A program made the translations under genes and the position numbers. Under the pieces are notes generated by a model. That model was not told the origin of the DNA. It saw only the letters and a program-made list of their open reading frames with translations, and did not search any database. From Bugula neritina (Eukaryota > Bryozoa > Gymnolaemata > Cheilostomatida > Bugulidae): a stretch of 64,000 nucleotides of DNA. The stretch lies in NCBI GenBank assembly GCA_964035545.1, contig OZ037770.1, positions 6,374,229 through 6,438,228 on the forward strand, in the 5' to 3' direction. Below, piece by piece: positions 1-27,299 of the stretch (position 1 is its first letter; each line of letters starts with the position of its first letter).

Positions 1-322
1 AATATACATAAGGTTAATATTTCTATACTTCAATTTCTTTAGCAATTTTAATAAACTTCCTAATGCAATTTACAGATATTAAAATTATATACAAATTAAA
101 TAGAAGTAGCAGCAGCCACCAAGAAATCGTCGGGAGAGAAAAAAATGTAAAGTTTATTGTCGCTGCAAACCTTTTAAAAAACAACACTTGGATTATTTAA
201 ATGGAAAAGTTACATGGTACGGTTAAAAAGCATCCATTTTGCTGCAATTACTCTAATCAATCTATGCAAAATATTAAAAACTTTCTAGTAAAAAATTATG
301 GTAATGTGAAAAAATAGCTTAC

Positions 323-14429
<14,107 letters not shown>

Positions 14430-14640
14430 GATTTAAACACAAAGATATAAATACTGTTGAGTAGAATTGTTGTACTATCTAATTCACTGCTTTTATTAAC
14501 GCTTATAGTTAAAATTGTAAATTGCAGATATAGAAAATTTTTGAAATTTTTCAAGGATCAACAAACAACCATAAATTAAAACTTTGATTGTTGAAGCAAT
14601 CTTCAGCTATATTTTTTCTCATTTTTCAATATACACACTT
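14430..14640 (-). promoter_or_regulatory. 5' flank of gene A conserved with gene B
   Basis: Just upstream of the ATG, the stretch TGTTGAGTAGAATTGTTG and later AT-rich blocks (such as GAAATTTTTC and TTGATTGTTGAA) have counterparts upstream of gene B (53124-53350). It probably holds the 5' UTR and proximal promoter. No TATA or initiator can be assigned by eye. Confidence 0.4.
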
Positions 14641-16457
14641 TCAACATCTCTGCATATATGGTATAATCGATTTACAAGTAAAAGTTGCTTTCTACTAGTA
14701 GAGATGTAGTTATATCCCACTATGGAGAGTACAGGCAACAACAATCTGAAGTTTGGTTGCTACATACTGTAAAATTTTAACTATGCTATAGGACTGTTAT
14801 TTTATTCAATAGTTATTATTCTTGAAATATTATTATTATAACTCACTTATAATGTCTTCACCACATTTGTTACAACGGGTCAAACAGTTTTTGATGAAAT
14901 AATGTTAATTATGATGTCATTAAACTTGATGTCAACTTATGCATTCAAGTCCCACGCAATTCCATGAGGACCTTTGCTACATATGCGCTATAATAAAGTC
15001 TGTTTAAGCCTACACAGGATAGTTAAGGGCATCCTCCACATAAATATGATGAATTTGTAGTCTCAGTTCTTAATTATTATTTCTCTGTGGGTGGTGTGCG
15101 TGTTGCCTACTAATCATAATATAGCATGAGGTTTAGCCGTGACCAATAAACAGCCACATCTACTAGAGCTGCACCTCTTCGAATTATTATTATTTGTGCA
15201 GTCAATGTTGAGTTTGCTCAGTGTCTGTGGTTAATTATCATCAATTTATCATAGGCTGCATGTATTACAACATGGCATTCTCTTCTCATCAAGTTACAGC
15301 TCAATAATAAGCCTACTATTTGGTGATTGAAATTATATCAATTTAAATTATTATGTTTTACCCAGTTGGATTACAAAAGCCCTCAATACTTTTTTAATCT
15401 TGTTACCTTTTGGGAAATTTTTTCAGAATGGCTATGTAACAAATAATCTAAATTGTACTCCCTTTTAAACTAAGGTTGAGATTATTGACTATTAGCTTTC
15501 TATCCATAGATGCCATTGGCATGACTGTAACACTTTCTGTGAGAGAAGGCAGTTCTAGTTCTACATCTTTTTAATCAAAGCAGCAAATAGTGATGATATG
15601 ACTCATCAAACACAGTGGCCCTGCTTAGTAAGGTAGCATTGTGAAAAATACCAATATGAGAAACATAGTATGGTTATGAGTTTACGGCTAATTTCTATCC
15701 CAAACATACATATACAATGCATATTTTAGATTCAAGTTTTATTTTGCTATCTATACTACAGATTATTCAAAGCTGTTTAGTGTAAGGCAGTGTACTATAT
15801 TATATTTTAAAGAGTCTTTCTATTGAACGGGGATGCAAGGATGTTTTATGGCCTTGTGACTACATCACTTCATAATCAATTATCTGTTTTAACATTTAAC
15901 TAGTGTAGTGAAAATAATAAATAACATACTGGAGCCACTTGAACCTTGTAAGAAGCTGACTTCAGTGATGGTAGTTTACTTGTTAATTGGTAATTTAACT
16001 AGGTTGGTGCGTCTACGCACTATAATAGAGGGAATTTAGGAATTTAAGTCATGGGTGCTTAGGTTAAAATATCAAAAATTTTAATTGATATAAAAATAAA
16101 AAATGCAAAACTTAAACTAATGCTAATCAACAATGCTTATATATAAACTTTCCATTATAAAACTTGTTGCCCAAATTTGGAATTAAACCACAGACATTTG
16201 GTTTTTAAGCTGATGAGCTATGACAGTCACATCAAAACTTCTAAATTCTGCCTTAACCCATTGTGGTCATACAATTAGCTAGGGTGCTGTTTTCGATAGC
16301 TACAATTAATATTTGCTACAGCCAGACCCACACAACCTGTTGTTTTTGTGGTTGCATTACGTAGGAGCAGTTGCTGCTTGGAATTACTAAAATACAAAAA
16401 TTGCGCCTTTTCTGACTCAGTGCAGGGTTATTCAGTTCAGTTACAAACAAGATAGCC

Positions 16458-19400
16458 ATGGGGAAAGATTACAATGAGAATCAGTGTGGATTTTTAGCAA
16501 CAATTTACTTTATACACCTTAAATCAGGTGCTGAAGTAGAGCATTTCAACAGAGAGTTTAAAGTCACAAAAGGATTAACTGCCAAGGATTATAGTAGAAA
16601 AAGAAAGCAAGCTAGTAGGCATTTCAATAACGCCCTATCCTACGTTAATAATAATAAGGAGAAAGAAAAAGATAATTTTGTTTCCTATTTCTCATTTCAA
16701 AACTTCAAGAAGCTGTCAGCAGCAAGTAAACTAAAGCACAACTACAATAATTGCCTAAAACCTGAAAACGCTGAAAACCATAGACCAATGTGGATAATGA
16801 AAAGAAGCAACAAATGCCATCTAGAGACTCCTGCTAAAACTGCTTTGAATTCTTTAAAAGCTGTATTGGACAAGACACCGACTGAGATAACTGCTACTGT
16901 GGTGGATGATTTTGTTAGAAATGTAATAAAACCAGTCACAGAAAAATTAAAAGGAACACCCTTCTCAGCAAAGTTATCTATTGGCTCAAAGCGTAAAGCA
17001 GTGACAGTTGACGCAGTCCCTAAGAAGGTTCGCAGAGCCATCATCAAGTCTGCCAATGATGAAATGAATGATGAAACCACTAATAAAGATTTCATATCGC
17101 TCTATGCATCTAAGCAATCACAATCAGAGTGGGATGTGCAAAGAAAACGATCATTTGGTGAAATGAGGCAAAACAGAAAGAAATCACACACCGGCAGACT
17201 AACTGATTATACATTCAATGAAATAGTTGTAAAATCAGCTTTAAAAGAAAATGAGGACATAAATTGGTCTGCTCTAAGCAAGTCAGCAAACTTGAAAAAT
17301 GCCAACAATAAAGCTCCCAGAAACGCAGGCCAGGTAAGACTTAATCAAATTGTAACTACTGCTGCTAATTACTTTTTTGACAGAGTTACCATTTTTTATT
17401 TTAAATATGTTATCTATGCAGAAAAAGTTTGACAAGATTATCACCATTACTTTATTTCATCTTTGATGGATCTTCCAAAAACATAAATTGCACACACACA
17501 TAATATATACTGACATATATACACACACATAATATATACTTACATATATACATACATACACACATAATATATATGTCATAGAAGTTGAGCAAAAGTAATA
17601 TTTGCAAATGTAGTACATCTATCATCTATGAAACAGGAGTGTATTGACTTGTTTACCAGGTTATGAAAGAAGTCGCAGAACATGTTTTGAAGCATCCTGT
17701 ACAAAGAAAGCCAAAAACCCGAATATCATGGCTAAATTACAAAAATCTCAGTCTAAATATCAAACGAAAAGCTTCTGTAACTAGGCTAAAAATAAAGAAA
17801 AAGCGGATGATAGACAACGGAGAGATTGATGTTGGGAAAGCCATAGTACCAATAGAATACCAGACTGTACAAGTTCAATCAAATGGCACATTGGTAGGTT
17901 GATTACTCCTAAAGTCAATAACTGAGCTTTTCAGCACACTTGTACTATGTTACAGTAAGTATAAAGGACTGATAATATCATTTCTTACTTTATCTAGTTA
18001 TTATTTAAAGTATTTGGTATATCATTCTTTAATTTTGCAGGTCAAATCTAAAAAAGAGGTATCTGGTAGAAAGTTCTCTCTTCTAAACATACGGAGAGAT
18101 CATCTCGCCAGAATGGAAAAGCTGAAGATTTTAAGATCTGCAGCTGACATAGAAAAGATGTCTGTAGTAGATTCACTAGCTTTCCTGGAGAGAAATGGTA
18201 GGATTTGAATTAAGTATATCCAGAGGCTCATTTGTCTTTAAAACTTGTTCTACAAATAAATGATACTGATTTTCTTAACATAATGAACAACATTCTATGA
18301 CTTTTGAGATTTATGAGCTACATAAATCAAAACTAGCGCTGCAATAGCTATAGAAAACTTTATTTGAACAAAAAAAGATATTTACAGCTAAAATGCTTGC
18401 AATGTGGAGCAAGGCTTATCTCAATATATCCATGCCTTGTGGAAATCAAAGAAGCCACAAAATTTCTGTCATCTTTTTAGAGATAAGCTTTTTTAGACTA
18501 AGACCAAGTAAATATAGTCAATATTCCAAAGGCCCATTGCTCCGAAGGTGCATTATTCCGAAGGTGCATTAGTCTGAAAATTGGTAGATATAGTATTAAA
18601 TCACTGAGAATATCATAAATTTTACTCACAATCTTGCTATATTATTGCTAGCTGTGGGTGGCGTGCGTGTGGCCTACAAGTTTGTAATTTTTTAGCCTGA
18701 GATTACACTATGATGCTGCCTCAATTAAGGGCTCCATCATCTATCAACATTCCATTGTGGCTGCTCCATAAACTAAGTACACACAGCAAGCTATTCACTA
18801 GCCTGTCAGCTAGCAAGCCTGCAATTAGTAATCTATGCATTAGTTTCTCTTCATCTCCAAGTGTTCACTGAAGTATGAAGTGTTGTGCAAGGGTGATATA
18901 ATAAGTATTTTTATTTCACAGTTCATGTAAAAATGACAGCTATAGGCAATGAACTCAAAATATCCAGTTCAATGGCTATAGCGACTGCAATTCTATTCTA
19001 GCTACAGTCAGTCAGCTTATATAGGCCCTTCACACGTTGACTATTAACTGAAAAACTAAATTAAAAAATATTAAAGGAAGCAAACATTTTGGGTCTACTG
19101 TACTGCATTTATGATAAGCTTAGAAAAAGTTTACCTTGTATTTTATAAAAAATAGTTTGCATTTGAAGTTGGCGTCAAAAAATTATTGGTATTGAATGAA
19201 ATAGTAAATTTCTGGCTTGGCAGTTAATTATTTAATATCACATATTTAATCTCTAAAATTATTTGTAAGCTGCTAAACTGCATTATTCTATGCTAGTATT
19301 CTTAATATCAGTAAATACGAGCATTGGAGACAAAAAATAATAAACATCTTACTCTGAAATTAAATAACCAAAGCTGCACACCAAACCAAACAACCCCACA

Positions 19401-22400
19401 AGACATGTAGATGAGGGCAACATTATTAGTATATAAGAGTTCAGGCCCGCCAAATAAAACCTCACCTAACCTAAAATTTGAAAACCATGTTGCAGATCTT
19501 CCTGTTGCTCAGACTATGTTCAATAAATAATTTTAGTTCTAATAATAGTTCTACTAATTTTCGGACTAATGCACCTTCGGAATATTGCCCAGTCCCCCCT
19601 AAAACTACCATAAAAAATCAGTCTGGAATGCGCAATCACATTGAATGCAATTCTTTAAAATAATTACTATTAAATGTTTAGGGATAGTGGTTGGCAGTAT
19701 GGACAGCCCCAAGGAACGCCTTAAAGAAGCCTCGCAAAGTAGACATATGGTTTTGTGGCATGACCATTCAGAAATTGCTGGTAAACATTTATTTATTCAT
19801 GTATTTTTGTACAAAGAAATGTTAGTTACATAATCAAGCTGTTCACCAATATATCTTATATGTATTTTTTTCAGGTAAAAGCCACTACTTGTTCATGGTA
19901 TGGTTTTTGTACGACCCATGTACATACTATACAGATGGAGAGTTTTCAAAGATGAACTGCAAAGTAAGCTGATAGAATTATGCAAGCTCAATATAGAACA
20001 CATTTCAATTAGGGTCATCTTATTTGAATTAAAGTTGCTACAATAAGCCAAGCTCTCACTACAGTATTACAAGTGTCGTTTAGTCTTTGGTAACAGCAAT
20101 TACTAATGACTAGGTGTTTTAAAGAACAAATGTTGAAATACACCAAAATATTCTGAAACATAAATGTTTACTTTATGCTAATTCAGGAAACACCAGTCAA
20201 TGTACAATCAGTGGTGGAATCACCTTACATCTATCTACTTGCCCAATCCAACTCTTCCGTTAAGGATCAACTTCTTTATGTTCCTACTCGACTAGAAGAC
20301 CTTAGAGAATTGGAGGAAAAAATTAGCTCAAAAGATGGACGAACATTTACTGACAAACTAAGATTTTTTTCTGGTGATAGTCCAGCAAGGCAACTAGAAG
20401 CTGGGCAGCAATGTGGAGGTAAGAGTGATAAACTATAAATTGTTTACACAGGATGAAATACAAGATAGCTTTTGCTACAATAATAACAATACGTGTTTGA
20501 CTTATTCCATGTATAAATTCCCCAAAAAGAATACATATTTACAAGAAACTATATTATTTATGATGAAACTTGATAAAAACATGCATATGTATGTTCAGGA
20601 ATGTTCCCATGTATGTGTGGCACCCAAGACATTTACTTCAGTAACACTAGCAAATATAGCCAAGAAGGAGCTTTCTATAGTTCACAAGACCGCCTTCAGC
20701 TGCTCCATAAGACAAAAACATGGGAAGATGGTTTTACTAAAGGGAACCTAGCAGTCTTTCAGACAATGAAGGTATGAAATTAAGCTGAGTTATAAATAAA
20801 CACTGGTTGGGAGAAACGGCACTTCCATGTAATACATTTATATATGAGCAGCAATAATTACACTTTTTCAGACTGAAGGGCTCAGGAATGAATTGTTTCA
20901 CAGAGGGGTTGCCTATTCAAGTGCAGAGAACATTTCAGGGCTAAGAAGAATTTTGAATGTTAGCCTAAAAGGTCAGAAAATTTAGAATGATAAGTTTAAA
21001 CTATATGTGGTTACAGCGTTGTCGGATGAGATACATAGAAAAAATATGGGCTGCATGAAGCCATAGTAACATAGAATAAATCTTCATCCAATCTTAGTTT
21101 TGCATCTAGTGAAAGTAGCGATTCATTGTTATGTATATACACACACAAGCTACTATGGGCGCACACATGTATATATAATCTTTATGAAAAACTTAGTTAG
21201 GAATATAACTTTGGTCTCACATAAGTTTCTAAATACCTACTTTACAGGTGTGAAAAGGCCTCCTGCTCTTCTTTGTACTAAGCTGGAATCACAGATCGAT
21301 ATAGGCAGCTACGAAATTTCATCAATAGAACCATTACATGATCTAAAAAATGTTATCAACAAAATTTTAAAAGAACTACCTAAAGCTGCAAAGAATAAAG
21401 AACTCAAGGAAAAATTGACCAATCTTGTTTCAGACATTGAAGGTGAGTAGAGATTCTAACTTGCTAGTAGAAATTGCTAACACACATTTTCAATATTGTC
21501 TATATCAAAATTAAATAGCCATTTCAAAAACAATTATAAACCTATACAAACATGAATTATAGCTCAAAATAGAGAAATGAAGGGAACAGAATGCCGGCTT
21601 AATTTGGTAAAAGTCACCATCATGCTACAAGATTTCCAGCACACTGAAGATGGGAGAGCCATGTACGTTATGCTAGCAGCATTGACAGAGCTGCAAAGTT
21701 TGGCATACATGTGTGACACTAATAGATGTCCTAGAACAATCCTCAGGGCATATAATCAAAGTTTTCTTTTTGCCATTAAGTGCATGGAACTATTTGAAAA
21801 CCCAGAAACTTGCACCAAGCGCGCTATGTTTGGGATGCCCTTCCATTGCCTTTCAGTGCACTTGCCTGAAACATTGAGACTTGTTTCAGGCAGATCATTA
21901 GTAGCCGAACACGCTGAAAGGCACTTTTATAAACTAAGGTGCGTACTAAAAAATAATACTAGTACAACAGGAATTTATGCAAAGTTTGTCCACTCACTTG
22001 AAAATGAATGCAAATAGCTTACTATAGGGGTGCTGTAGAAAGAACTCAGATCTATTTAAATTCAGCCCTGATAATATTACTGTGATCTATGAAAACAGTA
22101 TTGTTTTAGGGAACTAACGCTGAGGTGCTCCAATAGAAAATCGCAAAGTATTATAGCAAGTGCTATGTTTAGAATAGTGGTAGAAAGAAAGGCTGCTGAT
22201 GATGCCATTACCAGCTACGGCAGACAGGAGCACACTATCTCCAATGCATGTAGTGGCCTTAGCCTAGGACATAACACCATATTCTCAAACAAGTAGGTCA
22301 CTGTCTGATAAGTAAGAATAGTAGCTACTTTGTTGTGTATGATATTGCTACTAAACACAGGCAAATATGCTACTTAAAAGTCTATCACTATTTTTACACT

Positions 22401-23018
22401 AGTTTCCTCAAAGCTCATAGGACAGCAACACTTCACCATTTCCGACGAATTGCTGACTTTCTAGAAATTGGAGAAGGAGTTTGGTTCAAGGTACATGATG
22501 GGGGAGTAGAGTTCAAGGATGGAAAAAACTGCCCAGACAACTACAATTCAGGGCCAATATTAACTCATTTCAGGTAAATATCTTAACTACCTATATACCA
22601 CTATATATCATATATTGTATATATCATACAACAAAAGTAGACTGTTTCTTCCTAAAAATTAATCAAAGAAAATAAAATTAATTAAAGAAAATAAGCTTCC
22701 ACTTGAAGAAAATTAAATGGAAATTCTTTACAACTTGAATCTAAATTGCATGTCCTAGCTTGAAAAAAATTGCATACAAAATTTGAACAGCTACTATCTA
22801 ATTTTTATTAATTCTAAGCAGTACGTTTTATTTAACATGTTTGGTAACCACCAGAAAACTTTTTGTTAGATCGAGAAACATGAAAGACATTAACAACATG
22901 CTGAAGACAAGCTGGGAGTTTTGCATCAGAAATAAAAACTCATTAAAAATTCCACTTTTGTGTGACATGCTGACAGATAAGAAGACAGCTGATAAGCAAG
23001 GTAAAATATTCTTTTGAA

Positions 23019-23079
<61 letters not shown>

Positions 23080-24020
23080 GTTATTTATATGTTAATTACA
23101 AGCAATTTGAAAAATGAGCAATAATTTTCTTCTGCCTAAAATGTCTATTGATAAAATTTTAACAGTGTCAAGAAAATATGAAGAAATCAAGCCTGCTATA
23201 AGCAATGTGTTGAGTAGTTTGGCAAAGGACAAGCATAAAGAAGTAGAGAACTCTATTGCTGTTTCTGCATCCAATACCTTGAATGAAACAGATGAGAAGC
23301 TTGATGAATCTTCATATGTGTGTGCTGTACCATTGTTGACACAATGTAAGTAATTTTAGATGCTGCCTCCCAATTTTAAAATTACTTATCAATTTGAAAT
23401 ACATCAAATACACTAAGAAAAAATTATTTTAAATTGGCAGGCCAGACAGAGGTACCAAGCATTTTGCCTAAGAAACTTCAACAAAAGAACACAGTTACTG
23501 GTACGTTGCTTTAAGTATGGTTATCATACACATATAACATACTTATTTTCAGTAACATAAGTTATAGTCATTTAGATTTAGAAAATAGAACCATGCAGCT
23601 ACTATAATGACTTCAGGGCAGCCAATGCACTCACATGTAATCTGAAATAATTAGAATCACCCTGGTGTTTTACAGCATATATTTCTGCCCACCTTACTTG
23701 CAATCAGTTGCTTTTCAATTTTAGATCCTATGAGGAGTCTATGGCCTTACAGTAAAACGATTTTAGAAAGCTTTCTTTCAGCTAAACACCGGTTCAAACA
23801 ACATAACTCTTGCGTTAATAAATTAATGTTGAAATCTGCAAGCCATAAAGTAAAGCCATATTTCTTGAAATTTGTTAAAATATTAGAGGAAGAAGAAAAA
23901 GCAAAAACCATAAGCAAGTTCAGAGATAGAGGACTGATTTCTATGGAAAGTAACTCAGAAGACAATTGGAAGATTAAAATTATTAATTATTGGTTGAATC
24001 AAATTAATGAGTTTCTATAA
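16458..24020 (+). CDS. Sixteen-exon gene, candidate transposase of the 11-kb element
   Basis: Predicted exons: 16458-17333, 17660-17893, 18041-18197, 19682-19780, 19875-19963, 20187-20418, 20599-20771, 20872-20971, 21248-21442, 21563-21938, 22110-22292, 22403-22573, 22870-23000, about 23119-23345, 23441-23500, 23725-24020. Exons 1-13 stay open across all phases with good splice sites. The exon 13-14 junction does not keep phase with any acceptor I can see. The ATG sits in gccATGG. The N-terminal region is Lys-rich and basic (KRKQASRHF, PKKVRRAI). Distinctive motifs are VLWHDHSEIAG (exon 4), CGGMFPCMCG (exons 6-7, possible metal ligands), KRPPALL and EPLHDLKN (exon 9), and AEHAERHFYKLR (exon 10). 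I recall similar motifs in repetitive, unnamed proteins of cnidarians, sponges and molluscs. A DDE-type catalytic set (Asp in WHDH, Glu-x-x-His in EPLH, Glu in AEHAERHF) is hypothesis. About 1,100 residues. Confidence 0.6.
17486..17578. repeat. CA/TA microsatellite in intron 1 of the plus-strand gene
   Basis: Interspersed CACACACA and ATATATA units between exons 1 and 2. Confidence 0.8.
18532..19597. mobile_element. Composite TIR element in intron 3 of the plus-strand gene
   Basis: The left end has ATTCCGAAGGTGCATTAGTC followed by TGAAAATTGGTAG. The right end is the inverted counterpart, CTACTAATTTTCGG then ACTAATGCACCTTCGGAAT, about 35 bases of matching inverted repeat. The interior holds degenerate fragments of both ends of the 756-bp CACAGG element: about 18590-18880 (CTGTGGGTGGCGTGCGTG) and about 19430-19520 (AACCATGTTGCAGATCTTC). 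No open frame is convincing. Confidence 0.55.
23027..23080. repeat. TA/CA microsatellite
   Basis: TATATA then CACACA then TATATA between exons 13 and 14 of the plus-strand gene. Expansion here may have disturbed the acceptor region. Confidence 0.85.
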
Positions 24021-24677
24021 TAAAATTATTTGCATCCTTTTTTTCTATTTTTTTTTCTAACTTTAAGAAAAATAAACCTAAAGGTGAAACCAAATCAATA
24101 TCAAAAGATGAAACTATTTTTTCTGAAGTGTAATTCAACATCACTAAACATGTTTGTTCTAGTTCAACATCATTATGATTAATATTATGACATGAGTCTT
24201 ACAGTTAGTGTTATTGATACTCATACTGATACTCAGTCTCATGTCGATACTCATAGCTGATGACTTTTATTAGATACGTCATTGCCAGTAACAAAATGAA
24301 TACAAATATATAAAAAATTTAATGAATAATAATTATAATAATAATATACATTATATTAAATTAAAATAATACTAATAGTAAATAATAAAAAATTATTATT
24401 AAAAATTACTAATATATTACTATTAGTATTAGCCGTAATACTAATAACTATAAGATCATCACTATGAATATTATGTGAGTATTTGCTGAAAAATTTACTT
24501 ACCCTGTCCCACAAAAAATACTTTCACTGTTGTATAATTCCAATCTCAGTTTGTCACTTGGAGAGTGAGAATAATATAAACACGCAGACGGTACCCAGCT
24601 ATCGCACTTTGTACACTGTATAGGTCGCGAATAATGAGCCAATGTAATGGATTCTCATCCTCATTATTATAATTACT

Positions 24678-25100
24678 GTTGCGTATGTTTTGAATGCTGT
24701 AATTGTAGCTAAGTTGGGCTAGCTTTCTAATGCCTTATTATTGTGATTGTTGTTAAAGCTTTCAGTATAATGTAATTTTCATGAAATACGCATTCCAGAG
24801 TTATTTCCTCTTTTTGCTATTTTATCGTTTTGCATTAATACTGATACTGGAAATTTGTGTGGCTTTTATGAATACCTTCAATACATAGGTTGTCTACTTT
24901 TCTTTTGTTTCTGTCAAGCTTAACTTTCTTTTGTCTGTTGGAACATTCTAGATGTGAATTCTTGTGTATAAAAGCAGGCGAGTTTCCAGTATAGTTCAGA
25001 CTACTACTGGAGCTCGCTGGTAGTTGGGCCCTAAGCTGTATCTGATACAATAAAGGTTATCCTTATTTGTACTCAAATACTTGGCTTATTCTCTCTAACA
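24678..25100 (+). mobile_element. Solo-LTR-like sequence
   Basis: It starts TGTTGCGTATG and ends TCTCTAACA. It has a TATA box (TATAAAAGCAGGCGAG, about 24966) followed by a likely initiation region, and a polyadenylation signal (AATAAAGG) near 25049, the usual LTR order. A related fragment lies at 6770-6870. I found no matching target duplication, so the exact ends are uncertain. Confidence 0.45.
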
Positions 25101-25990
25101 CAAAGAGTATGTTCAGGCACTAGTTGCATTCATAACCCACAGTTTACTACACCATAAATACAGCAATTTGCTTGAAGTCTCAGTATGTTCAGGAGTGGAT
25201 GTTTCATATTTTATAACCCCCCCCCCATTCAATATATAAACTCCCCATTCTAATTTTTTACTTTTGCGTTGTATTTACATGAATTATATTACGTTATTTA
25301 AATAATAATAGTTTAAGAAATATGCTGCAATTTTAGATAAAGTTACTTTTTCTAAATTAGGTTATTGTTTACTTCTCCCCCTAGCGTCACGACATCCTCA
25401 CGCTCTTTTGACATCAGTACAATCACGCATTCAAAGCTTATCATAACATTGTCAACATTGCATTGCATAAGCAGAGAGCTAGTAGCTAGTAACTAGTAAT
25501 AAGTGCGTTGGTGTCTTCTCACCTCTACATGTTCAACGAAGCGCGAAGTGATGCGCACTGCTAATTCCTCAGGGAAAAATATAGCATTTTCAGTGTATAA
25601 ATCACTAATTTATGAGAAATCTAGTAAGGTTATTGAAAAAATAAAAAAATTTACACTGGAGAAATATCTCAGGATTCCAACCGTGCAATTTTTATTCAGA
25701 TATCATGTTTTACTGCTGAGATATTTTACTGGTACTGAAAAGTCAGCTTTTCAGCCAAAATTGGCCAAAATTGGGCAGTTTTTTGTCTATAACTTTGCAA
25801 AAAAAGTGAAAATTGAAAATTCCAAAAAAGTTGCACTGAAGAAAAAGAAGATCTACAACATAGTTTTTAAATTTTGGCTCTAGCACAATTAGGGGAGATT
25901 TTATTTTACTGGTACTGAATTCTTATATGATTACAATGCAAACCTCAGTGAGGCAGTTGCAGCTAAAAGGTTGCCCTTAACTATCCTGTG

Positions 25991-26480
25991 TAAGGCTTGA
26001 TTCTTGCCAAACAGATCAGATTTGCTTATTGTCAGTAAAAAATGTATTTTGTTCAACATTTTTTAGTAAATCTTTTGATCTATTTGAGGGAAATTTGAAA
26101 TAAGTCATTGGTTTTTTTCCATACCCTTTCAGTAGAGAAATCACGAGTGAACTGCAGCTAGCACAGAGAACTGCTGCAATTCGGTGTGCAGTTCTAGGCC
26201 AGATGAAAGATTCTCCTTCTTAACAAACTAAAGAGCAGCTGAAAAATCTGAGACATATCACTGAAAAAAATACCAAATCTGATCCAACATTGGTTCTGAT
26301 GTCATTATTATCATTAATGCTGTCAAAAATAAGAGCGGGTATTATCTTTGTTTGCTTTTTAGCAAAGAATTATCGGGAACACTCACAATCATCCTAATGT
26401 AAGAGTCAGTTGGGTGGCCAGATGCTTTACATTTGTTTGTGTTGATTAGAAATGACTAGGAATATCAAACTTTAGATACG
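25991..26480. other. Sequence between the transposon end and the gypsy relic
   Basis: No gene or repeat recognised. It holds AT-rich sequence with scattered stops on both strands. Confidence 0.4.
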
Positions 26481-26489
26481 CCAGTGTGA

Positions 26490-27290
26490 GGTCTGCTAGA
26501 GCAGTAGTACCCATGGTCACCTCAATGAGACTACAGGACTTTAATACCTTTATACTAGCCAGCATTGCTGTTGGTGCTTGCCGACATGTTTGTGCCTATT
26601 CCACAGTTTGCCAGGCTAACAGCTGGACACTGGTGAGTACAAACCACTTCACTTATTATACTGACTCTCAGGCCATTACACATGCGTCTGTTCCTACAGC
26701 ACATGCCCTTTACCAGCGTGCATTCTGTTATTTTTGGTTACCTGAACAGTTTCACAACAACAAGGGTGTGCAGTTTTAGTTACAGTTCATGAGTGACCTC
26801 TGCAGAATCTCAAGTTAAACACAAGCAGGCAACACCTTTTATATCTGCAAGTAAATAGAACTTTGGAGCAGAACAAACAAAATATGTTGGGTGAGTCCCT
26901 AAAGGGCATGCTAATGAGTGGGAGCCAGGAAGAATGGGGCGATCTCCTGCCACAAATAATATGAGCCTACCACAACACACTCACTTCAGTACCCTAAACA
27001 CTTCAAATTTACTTACGATTGATCAAGAAACCAAAGTCTTGAATTACTTGACCTATTAAGTTCGACACCTGAGAGCTTGGTCTACAGGGACATGAACGAA
27101 CCGGTGGACCACATGGAGAGAACTCATGAGTTCAGGCAAGAAAAACAGTTGAAGGTCAATACCTAAGACCCCTAAGGAGCTCCTACTTTATCAAGTCAGA
27201 GACTGGGTCTGGATGAACAGTGATTGCCAGTGCCGCAGAAAATTGGCTATGTTGTAACCAAAGTTTGTGGCCCCATTAAAGTATTGGTGA
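26490..27290 (+). pseudogene. Ty3/gypsy integrase relic
   Basis: The frame at 26640-26780 contains YTDSQAITHASVPTAHALY and FCYFWLPEQFH, the core of a gypsy integrase around its second Asp and the following strand. The next stretch, with changed frames and several stops, still shows integrase C-terminal features (EEWGDLLPQI near 26930, VYRDMNEPVDHMERTHEF near 27085). It is clearly decayed and no LTRs can be paired with it. Confidence 0.6.
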
Positions 27291-27299
27291 CTTTACTTA

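Larger units (their letters stand above)
15013..25990 (+). mobile_element. Putative full-length 11-kb DNA transposon, CACAGG TIRs, TA target
   Basis: The left end is TA|CACAGGATAGTTAAGGGCA (15011-15031) and the right end is its inverted counterpart, CCTTAACTATCCTGTG|TA (25975-25992). The 150-170 bases inside the left end match one end of the short element at 40295-41050, read in reverse. The last 520 bases (25470-25990) match that element's other end. Both ends are therefore in the order and orientation of one transposon whose interior holds the 16-exon gene at 16458-24020. Nested inside are a TIR element in intron 3 and an LTR-like insertion near 24.7 kb. CAC-type ends with a 2-bp target duplication suggest the CMC (CACTA/Mirage/Chapaev) group. 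That placement is inference. Confidence 0.55.

Noticed and set aside
25215-25229. Run of C residues as a boundary or tail signal
   Set aside because: An isolated homopolymer with no repeat end beside it; no interpretation is supported.
25600-25883. A 95-codon frame conserved with 40408-40692, possibly a small transposon protein
   Set aside because: Most differences between the two copies change amino acids, one copy gains a stop near the end, and no start codon is shared. This fits neutral drift of a repeat.
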